Assembly: GCA_947561715.1 (NCBI GenBank)
Contig: OX387198.1
Span: forward strand, 10,974,001-11,038,000
Reading direction: 5' to 3'
DNA from: Ascidia mentula
Lineage: Eukaryota; Chordata; Ascidiacea; Phlebobranchia; Ascidiidae
DNA: 64,000 nucleotides
Of this stretch, positions 47,506 through 59,545 are shown piece by piece. The first letter of the stretch is position 1. Each line of letters starts with the position of its first letter. Below the pieces are notes generated by a model. The model saw nothing but the letters and a program-made list of their open reading frames with translations. It did no database searches and was not told where the DNA came from. Both the position numbers and the translations under genes were made by a program.

Positions 47506-48787
47506 TTACATGAAATCACAAACGTGAGAACAACTGTCGTTCCACATCTCGTTCGCCAAGGATTCTGATTTTTCACTCAGCTCTTCTCCATTGACGATAA
47601 AATATTTTCCCGTGTTTCCAACCAAATCACGAAGCTGGTGTTCATCCACGTTTCTCCCGTCAAAGTTGACAAAGATGACGAATACCTGTAGTGCTTATTG
47701 TTATAACTCGCACAAACATTTAGGAAGACGATAAAGAGAAAAGTTACACTCACATAAATATTACTTTCATGAAGACTCCTTGCTGCTTGCTGGACAGAAT
47801 CGTCGGAATTTGCCTCGATTATCAACAAAACAACATCAATGTGACCGTGAGATATCCTGTGTTCGGGAAACATCAGGTTATTCTGCAAAAATTGCAGAGC
47901 GCTTCCGGTGTTAACCAGGCCATCCTCTTCAGAAACATATAGTTTGCGTTAAAACAGACGTAAGTACAAAAAATAAGTAAACGAAAGGTTACCAACCAGT
48001 TCTTCTGAAGGGAACACCATCCTTTACAGCCTGCCTAATCGTGGAACTATTCTGCAAAGCGGGATGATCGAACATCATGCTCGTTTCCGAGTCGATTTCG
48101 CCGCTTTAGAAGAGCACTGCCCATCTTACACTGTTAGGGCCTGTCTCCACTTTTCTGAACAAATTTATTCAAATTATTTACAGCAAAAGTTTATGCGCCA
48201 CATTCGTTTTTTTTTGAAAGGCGAACCCTTATCTTTTATAACCACTTTGAAACTTAAATACGTTAAGTTCAGCATGCTTAATATACAATTTAGCCTGATA
48301 GAAACAGGAGTAATTCGGTATACACTTAACCTAAACTTACACTTGTTAAATTTAGTCAACTGAAGTGTAATACATTGAACAATCTTTGTTTTATAAAGCA
48401 GGTTAGCGAGACTTACTTCATCATGTGTTTAATGATCGTTCCTTCGCGCTTCTTTGCAGTTTCAGCAGTTTGCCTGTGGGCCAAAATCATGACATCAGCT
48501 TGCAAGTATGGGGGACATTGTTCTGTGATATACAGTCCAGACATTATAGCAAGACATTTGTTTAATTAGTATACGTCATATTGCTATCTTACGAGCACAG
48601 CAGGGCTTCTTGTGACTCCATTGTCCGTTATGCTGGCACTCAGAAATTGCATTATGAGGGGGAATCGGCACGTAACCTTCTGAACACGACATCTCGCAGA
48701 TTGATGCAATTTCATTACCGTTGGTGCAGTTTACATTCCCGTGATTAACGCTTTCTGTGTTCCACTGGGCGCAGCCGTTCGCATTTA
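47506..48787 (-). CDS. Secreted CCP (sushi) plus vWA protein, C-terminal part
   Basis: Minus-strand exons in transcription order are 48593-48787, 48417-48522, 47997-48154, 47754-47926 and 47506-47685; all phases agree. The first encodes a CCP/sushi module (CAQWNTESVNHG, CSEGYVPIP, QHNGQWSHKKPC) on a phase-1/1 exon, as usual for CCP. The rest encode a vWA domain (GPNSVRWAVLF, VNTGSALQFLQ, HIDVVLLIIEANSDDSVQQA, NIYVFVIFVN), ending after NDSCSHVCDFM. The vWA metal-site DxSxS motif is missing (DVMILAHRQT). An in-frame TAA lies at 48106-48108 inside the vWA part, so the gene may be broken, polymorphic or differently spliced there. The N-terminus was not found. CCP-vWA pairs occur in complement factor B and in matrix proteins; no protease domain follows. 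Confidence 0.7.
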
Positions 48788-49275
48788 CTTGAACCAAATA
48801 TTAACAATTTTATTTTATTTCGTTTGCAAAAAGAGTAGTCTATTTTTATTGTATTTCAGCTGCAACTACTTGAACAACTTGAAATGTCACAGTCGGGTCA
48901 TCTCTTGATCCTCGATTAGCGAGTAAGTGGTTATTTATCTCTGGTATGAACCTAATAGTATAACGTTAGGTGCACAGCGCTAAACTTTCTGTAGCAAAAT
49001 TTACTTTGCCCAAGTGCATCCTGCATGTAGCAATAATAGAGTTGCAACCAATCGAGTACCTACCTCGGAAAATTACAGCAAAGATTAAGCATATTGTCAC
49101 ATCGTTTGTAAAATGTTTCATGACTACAGATTGTGTTACTGTAACTTTTTTCTTTATAAACAGAAACCTTTTGATGTTTCCTGAATACAAACAGATAATA
49201 ATTATCAAAGGTAAAAGACAACAACCACATATATATTTATAAATAAACAATAAAAGACAGATATCGATTCCAGTT

Positions 49276-49569
49276 TTAAGAGATATTCAAGAAACAAACA
49301 TAAAACCGCTTTTCTCGTGATGAACTGTCTGCAACGGTAACTGAACGGCCGCTAGCATTTGGCTGCAAGGTCCACTGACAAATAGCTGCAGGGCTTACAG
49401 TAAATCCGCATGTAAGCCAACTTTGACATCGTGGCAATGTAATAAATTTAAAACAAAACGGCACTCTGACCCTTTCTATGTGCTGGTGACATTTTACATG
49501 AACGGAAAAGTATTCAGGACAGCCCGTTGCTGCATATTGAAAACTAAACCGTAGCAATATTAGACTCAT
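49276..49569 (-). other. Cys-rich open frame, possible upstream exon of the CCP-vWA gene
   Basis: A minus-strand frame holds regularly placed cysteines (TGCPEYF, VKCHQH, PFCFKF, PRCQSW, AAICQWTLQPN). It lies upstream of the CCP exon on the same strand and starts with a short hydrophobic run (MSLILLRFSF). No splice link to the CCP exon could be fixed, and no domain is recognised. Confidence 0.3.
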
Positions 49570-50277
49570 TTTATACTATTTCGGCTACCTTATTTTATGT
49601 ACCAATCGAAAGCAGTAAAAACGGTCAACGGTTTGCGTTAACCAATACCGTTACTTGCAAAACCTCAGTACGAACCTTTTGTGCAATGATGGTTTCGATT
49701 ACAATTGTTAATACTACAACGACATCTGCACAAACATGACATTCGACCCTCTGTACAATTAGATGCTGTTCAAAGAAGTCTTAATATGCCACCGCTCCTT
49801 GGGAAAACTTTACCGTTTCTTGGCAACAGCTGCAAATCTGCACAGAAGTTGTGCCATGGCACATAGCAACGGATATACAAGTTCAGTAACACCCAACTCC
49901 AGCAAAACTTGGGACAAACTATCCCTTACCGGTTCGAGAAATTAGCACATAAATGTTGCCCTACAAGAATGCACTGATTAGTTTCTGCAGCGCCGATGAC
50001 GATTGCTCCCAGGAAAACGCGCCCATGTTAATTTTCAAATTTTAGGCGTGCATTCGGGCGCTTTTGTTCGTAGAGAGTTGGGCTAAGAATGTCTCATGGT
50101 CGAATTTATAGTTCTGCATGACTGTTTGTGTTGTACAATTTTTATGCAGAGCGTTTTTGCCAGTGGCAGTCAGTTATGTTAAGCGTCGCAATCATCAGCA
50201 TCATGTCGCACGAAAGTGATTAGTTTAGCACTGCGTATAGGGGCACAATATATATAAGAAACATGTAAACTCACCAT

Positions 50278-50484
50278 GTGAAAATGGGTAAATTCCACCT
50301 CGACACTAAAATGGAGCAAAATCGCGCTTATGTCATGTGGGTAAAACGCGGAAATCTGCAGTAGACATGGTTCGTTGCCTAGGCACATGACCAACTTGCA
50401 TATTGCGACATGCGCTCCTACAACGTAATGGAAGTCCCAAAACCCGAAGTCACGCGGCATCGATTTCATCACAATTACTTGCAT
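50278..50484 (-). other. Possible first exon of an unknown minus-strand gene
   Basis: An open frame from an ATG at 50484 (or in-frame ATGs at 50469 and 50460) reads through MPRDFGFWDFHYVVG and ISAILLHFSVEVEFTHFHM to a GTGAGT donor at 50277. The frame is less AT-rich than its surroundings. No downstream exon was identified and no family is recognised; it could join the CCP-vWA transcript only if that protein lacked a signal peptide. Confidence 0.3.
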
Positions 50485-50645
50485 TTCCGATGCACGAACG
50501 GTGACGTAATATGAGATGCGACGTCACTGTGTAAGAAGTTTGGAAACTCATGGTAGCGGTTGCCAAGTTATTGCTCAGACAGACGAGCAGATCTGGATAC
50601 ATTTGTGTAAATTACCATGGTAGGATTGGAAATTTAGGGTGGCAA

Positions 50646-50717
50646 CGTTTTGTCGATCTGGTTAGTCCTAAGAATAGGTCTTTTCTTTAGGACTGACCAG
50701 GTCGACAAAACCTTTTT
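50646..50717. repeat. Imperfect 28-bp foldback upstream of the first Ly6 gene
   Basis: AACGTTTTGTCGATCTGG at the left is answered by CCAGGTCGACAAAACC at the right, extending through TTAGTCCTAAG and CTTTAGGACTGA around a loop of about ten bases. It lies about 100 bases before the ATG at 50818. It may be a small foldback transposon relic or a structured upstream element. Confidence 0.6.
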
Positions 50718-50817
50718 TAGTTATGACAAAATGACCTTTATCGTTTTAAACTGCAGTAGGCTTCCATTCCAAAACTTACTTTAGGAAATTAGTAAATGGT
50801 CAAGAAATTTTTTCAAG

Positions 50818-52279
50818 ATGGAATATATCCTGTTTCTTATGCTTGCAACATTATTCGTACCAGGTAAGTCTCAGGAAACTTAATTAAATGCTCGTTAATT
50901 AAATATATGTGGCAAGATCTCTAAGGCTCAACTCAATTGCGAACTAAAAGAAAACGATTTATTTGTTTAGGTGAAGCGATCACTTGTTACACTTGTACGT
51001 ATTACAAACCGTTTGGACTCACGCACAACTGCAAGGGTCCATATATCGATGAGCTCCTACTTCAAACATGCGAATCAAGCCAAACAAATTGCGTTACAAT
51101 CACAGAGGTGAACCAAGGTATGGTGCTTTAAAATAATGCTGAGCAGTAGAGTACTGAGACTCCTTTTTTCTTTTCCCGTTTCTGGCGTCAAGTCGCACCA
51201 GCAGTCAACTGCACAGCACCGGATATTGCAAGGACACAAACAAGTTTATTTTTTTTCACAGCGCAGCCAAACACTCCGCTGAGAGTGACAAGAAGATGTG
51301 GCGCAAAAACAGATAACTCCATTGCATTTGGTTCATGTACTACAATATTCCAAGACAACTTAAGCATAAAGTCGTGCCCGAGGTCGTGCAATAAAGGTTT
51401 GAAAACCGTTTAATTTACATAGGAACGCACATATGTGATTGTACTCGGTCAAACTAATTCTATTAATATTACCTATATACTTTTTGGTATATCAATATTG
51501 TTGATCCCAATAATTTAAAAAATAATGTTACGATGCTTCGGCAACCAAACGGGAGTATATACTGTTAATATACTGCTCGTATAGTAGTATTGAAGATAAG
51601 TGCCGACAGAAATTGTCTGTTTGAAAACACATGATTGGGCAGACACGGAAGTAGGGGCACTAGACCACATTTCAAGAGGGTACAAAGCATTTGACACAAT
51701 GAAGAGATTTTTGGCCAGACGTGCGACATTTGGATCACATGGCATTTAAATAACGTATCACGCTTTGTCCAAACATAGCACACAAGCCCACTTGCTTCAC
51801 GAGAAGTATTCAATCAACTGAACTATAGTTTTGGAAATTTATCAGTCACACCAGTGTCGATAAACGTATTTTTCAAGTATTTCTTTGGGGCGAGGTAATC
51901 GAAATCACGTAATCGAAAGTCACAACCGATAAACTATTGAGCTCAATGAATGTTGACAAAAGTTAAAATACAAGTTCCACCTTCAAAGTATCAATCAGTT
52001 GAAATATGTACTCAAAGATCAAATGATGACGTAGGAATTGTACTTAAAAGTTACACTACGTCAACACAAACAGTGGGGAAAACCGCCTTTTTTACAGTGG
52101 TTATATACGTTCGTCTAAATACGCCACCTGTGTGTTAACATAAATGAAAATCAATCTAACAGGTTTTTTTTGTCACAGATGCTTGCAACAGCGAACAAGA
52201 TTCTGGGGCGTCAAGACCTAGATCAGTAATGACGCTTGTGGTGGCCTTGCTAGCTTGCAAGTTTTTGTTTTGCTTGTGA
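50818..52279 (+). CDS. Ly6/uPAR-domain GPI-anchored protein 1
   Basis: Exons 50818-50863, 50971-51117, 51262-51396 and 52179-52279, all phase 1, give 142 residues. A signal peptide (MEYILFLMLATLFVPG) precedes a single three-finger Ly6/uPAR domain with ten cysteines: ITCYTCTYY and CESSQTNC in exon 2, RRCG and SCPRSC in exon 3, and the closing DACN in exon 4. The C-terminus is hydrophobic (VMTLVVALLACKFLF), the usual GPI-attachment signal, so the protein should sit on the outer cell surface. Its sequence is well separated from the four Ly6 genes downstream, but the exon plan is the same. The family's ligands vary, so the role is not predicted. Confidence 0.88.
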
Positions 52280-53407
52280 AACTTTATAAATCACTTGAAG
52301 CCTTAAATTGTGTCGTCGCATTGGTGTTGGTGTACGGAGCATCTGCGCGTGTGTAACATTTATGTTCTAGCGGTGTTACAGAGCAACATATTATTTTTCT
52401 CTTTTTCAGTACAAAATATACATGATTATAATATGTTTCCATAAGTAGCGCCAAATTCCATCTTCCCTTTCATGGCTTTGAAATAATGTGCAAGCCCCAC
52501 GGTATAAATTCATTAATTAAACAAACTGTTTGCATAAACGTTCCGCGATTATTCAACTGACTTTGTGCCATGGCCTACCTACATCATTATCTACCCATGT
52601 GTCCTGTTATTTTCGGACACTACATATACCGGAACCAATTTATCTAAATATTCAGTTTCGTGCTATTTGTACAAATATCATTAGCGTTGAGCAGCCTGCT
52701 GCACTTGCTGCGCAGTTGTTGCGTTGTGGTTTGCAGTGAATCTAAAAAAATAAATCTAAAAAAATGCAACATCAAACCAACAAAAAGTTAACTTATGTAA
52801 ACACTCGATTAGAAGTGTAACCAATTACTCCGGCAGTATTTTTTCCCTAGAAGTTGAAAAAATTAGAAGCTCAAGGAAAACGAGCTTTAAGTTAAACCAC
52901 GTGGTTTTACTTATTACCCCACAAGGAAACGGAAAAAGTAAGTGCGCAGAAATCAAGACATTGCGCTGGATTTCGACTAAGAATTGACTTCTTTCAGTTT
53001 ACTTATTTGCTGCACAGTACAAGTTTCAAATAAATATTTAGCACAGTAGATTTACTAAAAGCATGAACAACGTAAATTTGGACAACCATACTATTTTCAA
53101 ACTAAAACAAAATTTAAACATATAGGACTACTCTTCTGGCTTATATTAATGTACATTAATTGTCCGACGTTTTGTCTGCCATTGAAACAATAGAATCAGT
53201 TCCTTTGTTTTTTTAATTAGATTGGAATTTAAATATAGAAAATTAAATATGCTAAGGTTTTTTTTTTAAATGCCAAGATTCGCACTTAGTATGTGATACA
53301 GTTGGCTAATATAAAAGGCATCTGGACAAAGTAGATTTAATTGCAAACAAGGTAAGTTGTCAATAATCTTGATCACCGTCAAACAAAACAAAGCATTAAA
53401 ACGAATT
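52280..53407. other. Spacer after Ly6 gene 1, no gene seen
   Basis: AT-rich, with no exon or repeat that could be assigned. Confidence 0.55.
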
Positions 53408-54471
53408 CGCAAACTATTAACATGATTCTGTGTCACACGATTTATAATTTGTGGGCATTCTCAATTTCGGATCACATATTATTTCATCATAATTTACGGT
53501 TAAACGTGATCAAATAATTTCACAAGTTTCACGAAAACCTTTGTTTTTTTATATTTAAGGAAGAGATAAAGTCCTTTGTTCCATTAAACTGTTTCGTTAT
53601 TAACGAGAGGACTGTTCGCCGAAGAAATCACTTGATGTTTTGTTTTATTTTGACAAAATACATTTTAAACAATGAATATTGGAAGCATGATCAAACTTGG
53701 AATTCACGCTATCTGCGTGTCATTGATTAATCGTTTCCACGCACGTTTTTCGTTCATGCTGACGTCATGTTCCCCGCACGTGATTTCAAATTATTCTTTC
53801 GGGCGCATTGGTCCAGGGAGAAACCAGGAAATGATGAAATCGGCAAAAAGTTTCGAAATATGTGCGCAAACTGTTTTCACAGTTGCTTGAAGTCATTTTC
53901 AAGTTCTGCAAACACCAGAAAGCAACAGAAAAGCATGATTGAAAACAGTTATATATGTCAAGGGTATAAAGACTTAAGCTAAGTGCAGTCACTGTGTGTT
54001 TTCAAGTTTCACTAGATAGTATTAGATATTTTTTGACTTGAATCATTAATTTGAACAATAATCGATATTTTTTCTTCCAAATTACCTTTGATTTGGGTAT
54101 TTAATCAATTATAATATCTGATTGTGACATAACAAGAAGCCCAGCTGTGGTTCAAAGTATTGCCAAACACTTACCATTAATAATCCTTTGTAGACGTTTC
54201 GAAAACGGCTGCGTTTATCATGAGTACATTTTAGAAATGAGTTACAACACATAAGCACTGAGGTGGGCATGCAGGCTGCTAAGGAAGATTAACAGCATAA
54301 TAGCTTTGGCTTCCATATTTAGTATAGTTAACTCTTTTTGCATCCACTTACCATTAAATATCACAAATATTGATAATTATGAAATTGTTCAGAGACAACA
54401 ATCGGCGAAACATACGAAATCGACGTGCTTTATTTCCATAAATGCCTAAGTTTTCGTATTAATGTGTAGAT

Positions 54472-55496
54472 ATGTATTTGGTATTGATCGCCTTCGTCGC
54501 AACTTACAGCCTTCTGTTCATGAACGGTAAGTTTTAAAACAAAACCAATATTGTGTGACAATAAGATGAAGCAAAAAACCTACATATAATGATAAAATAA
54601 TATGAATTATGTGCGCTGCATACAGATGGCCACTGTTTCGACCCATAAGGTCTCATTAGTGCAGCTTGGTGCAACTACAGGAAATCTTGCTGAAAAACCT
54701 ACAGTTGTCTTATTTCTTCCTAGTGGGTGCAATCAAGTGCTATGAGTGCGTATCTCCTACAAGACCGGACTGTAAAGGACCGAATATTCCCAACTCCTTG
54801 TCAAAAACATGCGATTCGACGACCACAACGTGCATGACAAGCACCACCAATGGAAGTAAAACGTTTGGTTGACTTGTGTTTGGTGGACTTGTGTTTGGTG
54901 GACTTTTGATTTGACTGCTTTAATTTGTGTTTGTACTTTGCACAGAAACAAAAAGAGGTTGTGGGCCGCCCGATTTTTTTCCGGGAAAGTGCGAGACGAG
55001 GCTTGTTAGAGGTGTCGACTCTCTAGTTTGCATCTGTGGCAAAGGTTGGGCCACTTTTGTGTCACTTATAACGTAGTACAAAAAGGCTTTTCGCGACATT
55101 GTCATGATGACCGAAATGTCGTAATAAAAGTATTATCAGAAGAGCCTTTTCGTTTTATGAATATTCCTGGCTGAGACAGTAACGCACCTTCAAACGTGTA
55201 AATTGAATTAACATGGACAAGTTCTATCAAAATGTATCTTTTACCTACTACATAAAAAAGACGTCATGACCGTTTAGTTTTGCTAAGTCCGGTGTATAAC
55301 CGAAAACCGATACATCAAATAAGAGAACGAAACTTTTGCTTTACGGCAAACCACTGTGTCCAATTCCATACGACAAATCCTTAAATATCTTTCCGCTTCA
55401 GACAATTGCAACGGAGCGGAGAGATCAACGAAGCTTTCCAAGGTTTTTGTGCTGATGGTTGGAGCTGCTATTCTAGTTTCACTTGGTCGCATATGA
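54472..55496 (+). CDS. Ly6/uPAR-domain GPI-anchored protein 2
   Basis: Exons 54472-54526, 54724-54855, 54946-55044 and 55402-55496 are all phase 1 and give 126 residues. A signal peptide (MYLVLIAFVATYSLLF) leads into a ten-cysteine Ly6 domain (IKCYECVSP, TCDSTTTTC, RGCGPPD, VCICGKDNCN), and a hydrophobic GPI-type tail follows (VFVLMVGAAILVSLG). The CxCxKDxCN ending is typical of the family. Intron 1 contains a damaged hammerhead motif. The gene is paired with the gene at 60612 by the 6.1-kb tandem duplication. Confidence 0.9.
54615..54666 (-). ncRNA. Damaged hammerhead ribozyme motif in Ly6-2 intron 1
   Basis: On the minus strand, GCUGCA, then CUAAUGA, a GACC/GGUC stem, GAAA, CAG...CUG, UA and UGCAGC line up with the intact ribozyme at 10286-10345. 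The stem I arms still pair perfectly. The core has CUAAUGA in place of CUGAUGA, a change at an essential guanine, so activity is not expected. Confidence 0.7.
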
Positions 55497-56773
55497 ATAC
55501 TGTAATGTGAATTAATCTAAATGTTCAATTTAAGAAATATTTCATTATCAGTTACGTTGATTCTTATTTTGTTCTTTTCCATCGCCCTTTAACAAACGCC
55601 CGTTGGTCTCACGTTGCAAACAAGCTTGCTATAAATTACAGTAATGCGTGTCTCCGTTTAATTTGTCGTTTCCATAAGTTTCAACTAGAAACAATAGAAA
55701 CCAAAGCCCTTCTTCAAAACCCAAAGAAGAACAAAAACGAACATAAGTATGAAATCAGTGTTTACAAAGTTTCCCTGCTCCCAGTGATTGACATACAAAA
55801 ACGCTTCTCAAGCTATAGCTGATAAACAAGGCAAGCATCGTGTCGCATTTACGTGCGTGGCTTGTGACTGTTGGGGTTGTAATAGTTTCCCAACACCAAT
55901 TGCATTCGTTTTTTAGGGATTGGATTCAAAGCAGGGTTATAAGCACACGTATTGCAGCGTACAGATAGGATTCCCAGTCGCTGCTTTGCTGAAGCTAAAG
56001 TCTGTTTGCGTGTTCTTGCTGATATAGACTACTGAATTAAAAGCTCCGTGAACAGACTTCTTTATTAATGGAAACACACGATTGCAATTACCAGGTGGCT
56101 TAAGTTTAACTTGTTTCAAGCGCGTTTAACACGTGACTGAATTGCAGCGAATTTAACTATCAAAAGAACGTGCGAACGTTTACAGCGCGATGGCAAGAAT
56201 AACGACAGGGCCGAGAGAATACGAGCGACTGAGAGTAGGCAAGACTAGCCTAGACTGGCTGTCGAAGGATTACAAAATGGGCGTATTATAACAAAGTGTC
56301 AGAAAAAATGTGTTGTCCAGCAGGATGCCAGAAAGCCTGTGGGAGCTCCTGAAGGAAAGCTTAACACCGTCTGCAGTCTTCGGTCCGTATGTGTTCCAAA
56401 TGTGTAAAGAATTAAGTAGGGAAACATGCGTGTTGCTACAGTATACACAATTGTCACCAGGTATCCTAAAGGATTCAGGTCAGCAACTTGGAACTCGACC
56501 ACAATGGCCCTTAAGCGCATTCTTGTTTTAGGTCTACTAGCGTTCAACAGTCAAAAAATTTAAGTACACAAGTAAACCACAGTAAAATAACACTTGCTTG
56601 TCTGTTTATGAGCCAAAATCGAAGGGCGATAGCTTTTAGTTTTGCAATTAATCGAACAAATACAAAGAAACACAACAATAGCCATGCAGCAAACCTTCGT
56701 AGACCCACTTGTAATAAATACCACAACGAAATAAGATACAAAGAAACGTTAAACTGTGAACAATATACGTCGT

Positions 56774-57030
56774 GTCATTTAGACAAATGCCTTTAGGTAA
56801 CAATATAATAGAATAGAAACGAGGAAGTGAAAGTCAAACTGTGAAAAATACGCATGTTGTCATTTAGACAAATGCCTTTAGGTAACAATATAATGGAATA
56901 GAAACGAGGAAGTGAAAGTCAAACTGTGAAAAATACGCATGTTGTCATTTAGACAAATGCCTTTTAGGAGATCCAATGATCGATTAAACACAAGGAAATG
57001 ATCGTCGATACTCAGAGGCAATATAAGGAT
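56774..57030 (+). repeat. 85-bp tandem repeat
   Basis: Starts at 56774, 56859 and 56944 mark an 85-bp period around GTCATTTAGACAAATGCC; the third unit runs on into different sequence. The second duplication copy has one unit fewer (62423 and 62508). Confidence 0.85.
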
Positions 57031-57713
57031 TGTTTATACAACCACCGCCTGTGGCCATGCGATAGAAACAAATGAATATCGAAGTGCAATTCTGCAACGT
57101 TTTTTCGCCCAGTCAATTATAAATTTATTTTGTCTCATGGTTGCAAAAATATAGCTGCAATAAGTTTACAAATAAAGTTGGTTGCGCGTGCTGAGAAGGA
57201 TAACGTAAGAAAGTAGGAAAGTTTTCTTCATGACCACTTTTTCTGCAAAACGTGTGGAAGAGCAGCTAATAAATAGATAAAACAAAAAGAATTATGGGAA
57301 GTATAGTGAGTGTGTGTTGCACGTGAACAGAGAAGACAATAAAAGCTAACGAACACTAATCTAAGCTATCAGAAAGATTGCAACTACAGTTGGGAAGTGT
57401 TGAAATAGACCGAAAGTTTCGAAGATTTGTGCATGCTTCGCTGTTACGCTAGATGGGGGCAGTATGCTGGTATTCGAGATTCGGGGAATTAAACAGAATT
57501 GGTTTTATGAAGCAGGATTTTGTTCATAGGACAATTGTATCAAAATTGTATGGTGATTATATCTGTCCGTAAAGTTCATAAAAAGTTGTTATTTCTAGGA
57601 AGTTATCATATGATCAACACTGAATAAGAAAAATAAAGGAGAAATTCAAGGAAACATAGCCAAAAGTGTTATACACAAGTGTTTTCCCTTCAATTAAAAT
57701 ATTTCCCAACAAG

Positions 57714-58329
57714 ATGAATTACCAATGGATCACCATCGTCCCATTTTTGTTCTCTCTGGCCACAAACGGTACGTTTTTAACTACAAAGCAAACGTGTGTA
57801 ACACAGTAAAGCAAAAATTACAGTTTTCATTTTCTTCTAAGGTGGTGCAATCAAGTGTTATCACTGCAAGCACGAAGAAATCGCGGATTGTAAAGGCCTC
57901 AAAATTCCCACAGTTCTCAAAATGGACTGTACCTCGGCAATATCAACGTGCGTGAAAGTCACCCTCAATGGCCAAGGTAAACTCCGTGTATGTTTGTCTG
58001 ATAACTTAAAACAGGTTGGTAATCCGCTTCACGTTGGCAGTGGTGGGTAGAGCTTGTGGACCGACTAACTCTTCTGCGGCAGAGTGCTTAAAAGGGCCCA
58101 GCGGCGAGAAACAATGCTCTTGTAGCAAAGGTAAATTACTTGAAATAGTGTGGCGGCAAGTTTTTGCAAAACGTGTTCGTCATGTCTAAATTTTCGCGTT
58201 GACTTGTTTTTTGTTTTGATCAAAGATTACTGCAATGGCGAAATCAGTGCAGCGAAATCAGTGCAGCTATCCAAGGGTTTTGTGATGTTGGTTGGAGCTG
58301 CGACTCTTATCGCATTTGGTTTGATGTAA
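57714..58329 (+). CDS. Ly6/uPAR-domain GPI-anchored protein 3
   Basis: Exons 57714-57768, 57842-57976, 58041-58130 and 58226-58329 are phase 1 throughout and give 127 residues. The order is signal peptide MNYQWITIVPFLFSLATN, domain cysteines (IKCYHCKHEE, DCKG, MDCTSAISTC, RACGP, QCSCSKDYCN) and hydrophobic tail (GFVMLVGAATLIAFGLM). Exon 4 has a small in-frame duplication (GCGAAATCAGTGCAG repeated in part) that its partner at 63279 lacks. The TNG/NGQ and KGxKIP positions show kinship with Ly6-2, so both derive from an older duplication. Confidence 0.9.
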
Positions 58330-58432
58330 ATACCAAGTGTGTCGACAACAAGAAAAGATATCATGAGAAATTATATATAATCGCATATGCGGAATCGTCT
58401 TTTAACTCCGTCGTGTGTATATAACTGTTAAT

Positions 58433-59545
58433 AAAAGTTCGCCAATCTTCGATTCGCACGATCTAAAAAAGATTTTCCCAAAATTTTAGTAAATTTTTTT
58501 TATGATCGATTGAAAATGATTAAATAGCTGTTTATGATCAAAATGTCGTTCATGCTAACATGTTTATATATGATCAAATACCATCAGTTGACGACATACT
58601 TACATATATACCCTGCATTCAGTGATTGGCTTGATAACTTTGAAATAAAATCGTTTCATTGATCCTATTGTGGCGCATTACATAGTGCATGTTGTAGATG
58701 TCATTCGTAAAGTTGAATTCAATTTAAATACAGGATAACTTGGATTTGAATACAGTTCAATCCATATTTTTAAGTGTGGATTCAAGTAGTTAGTTCCGAT
58801 CCACTAACACAGTATTCAAAGGTCCTTCAATAAATTCAAAGATTTTCTGGCAGAACTAATTTTTTCGGTCGACGTTTCAGTCGTTATCCATTAGGACAAA
58901 TACTTAAACGCAAACACGAAGGATGAAGATATTGAGCACCGCACGGGCATACGACTGTGGAAGAACGTGTTCCCGTGGCCTCTTTCGCGCATGATCGCAA
59001 ACTCGACCTGAACGAACTGGAGCAAAACTTCTAGACCGATCGGTAGTTCAGTGGCAGTGAAGCGCCTCGTTTTCCAAAAGGGATTTCATATATGGTTTTT
59101 AATATCGGTGTTTACAATCTGCAAAAAAGGTTGTCAAATGTCATCCTATAATTGGACAAGCTTTTAGACAGAAATAACTTTCTTACATCCAGTGAATCAT
59201 CTTCAGTAACATCTGTATCACTGAGCCACAAAACACAGCAACATTTTTGTTTAAAAACGTATCCACGTCACAATAAAAACTTTTGATAAATTGCCAAACA
59301 CACTTAAGTCAGAATGATCAGAAATGCTACATAAAATGATGATAAACTCATCATGATAAAAGTTAAGTTTTAAGAAAGCCATGAATATACTCTTGGGGGA
59401 GTAGGTAACGCTGTGTGTTTTTCAATACATATACTTCGAACTTCGAACAACGCTTTAACGTATAATACGTTTCTTTTATGGCTGACTAAATTAAAAGACA
59501 TTTATGCGGAAGAGTTTAAACACGGGCTGCAGCGTTTTGGGCTTT
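58433..59545. other. Unique spacer between the two duplication copies
   Basis: No exon seen. A GACGTTTCAG motif at 58871 resembles the 3' core of a damaged hammerhead read on the minus strand (CUAAUGG ... GAAACGUC). Confidence 0.5.

Larger units (their letters stand above)
53408..58432 (+). repeat. Tandem duplication, copy 1 (two Ly6 genes)
   Basis: This segment recurs from about 59546 to 63984 with an offset of about 6.14 kb at its left side. It includes two different Ly6 genes and their flanks, with a few percent divergence. Copy 1 has about 492 bp (55949-56440) that copy 2 lacks, the junction showing a shared GTA, and one extra 85-bp unit near 56774-56943. Confidence 0.92.

Noticed and set aside
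56310-56531. Plus frame beginning after ATGCCAGAAAGCC in the 492-bp copy-specific segment
   Set aside because: No recognisable domain, no splice partner, and most of the segment is absent from the second duplication copy.
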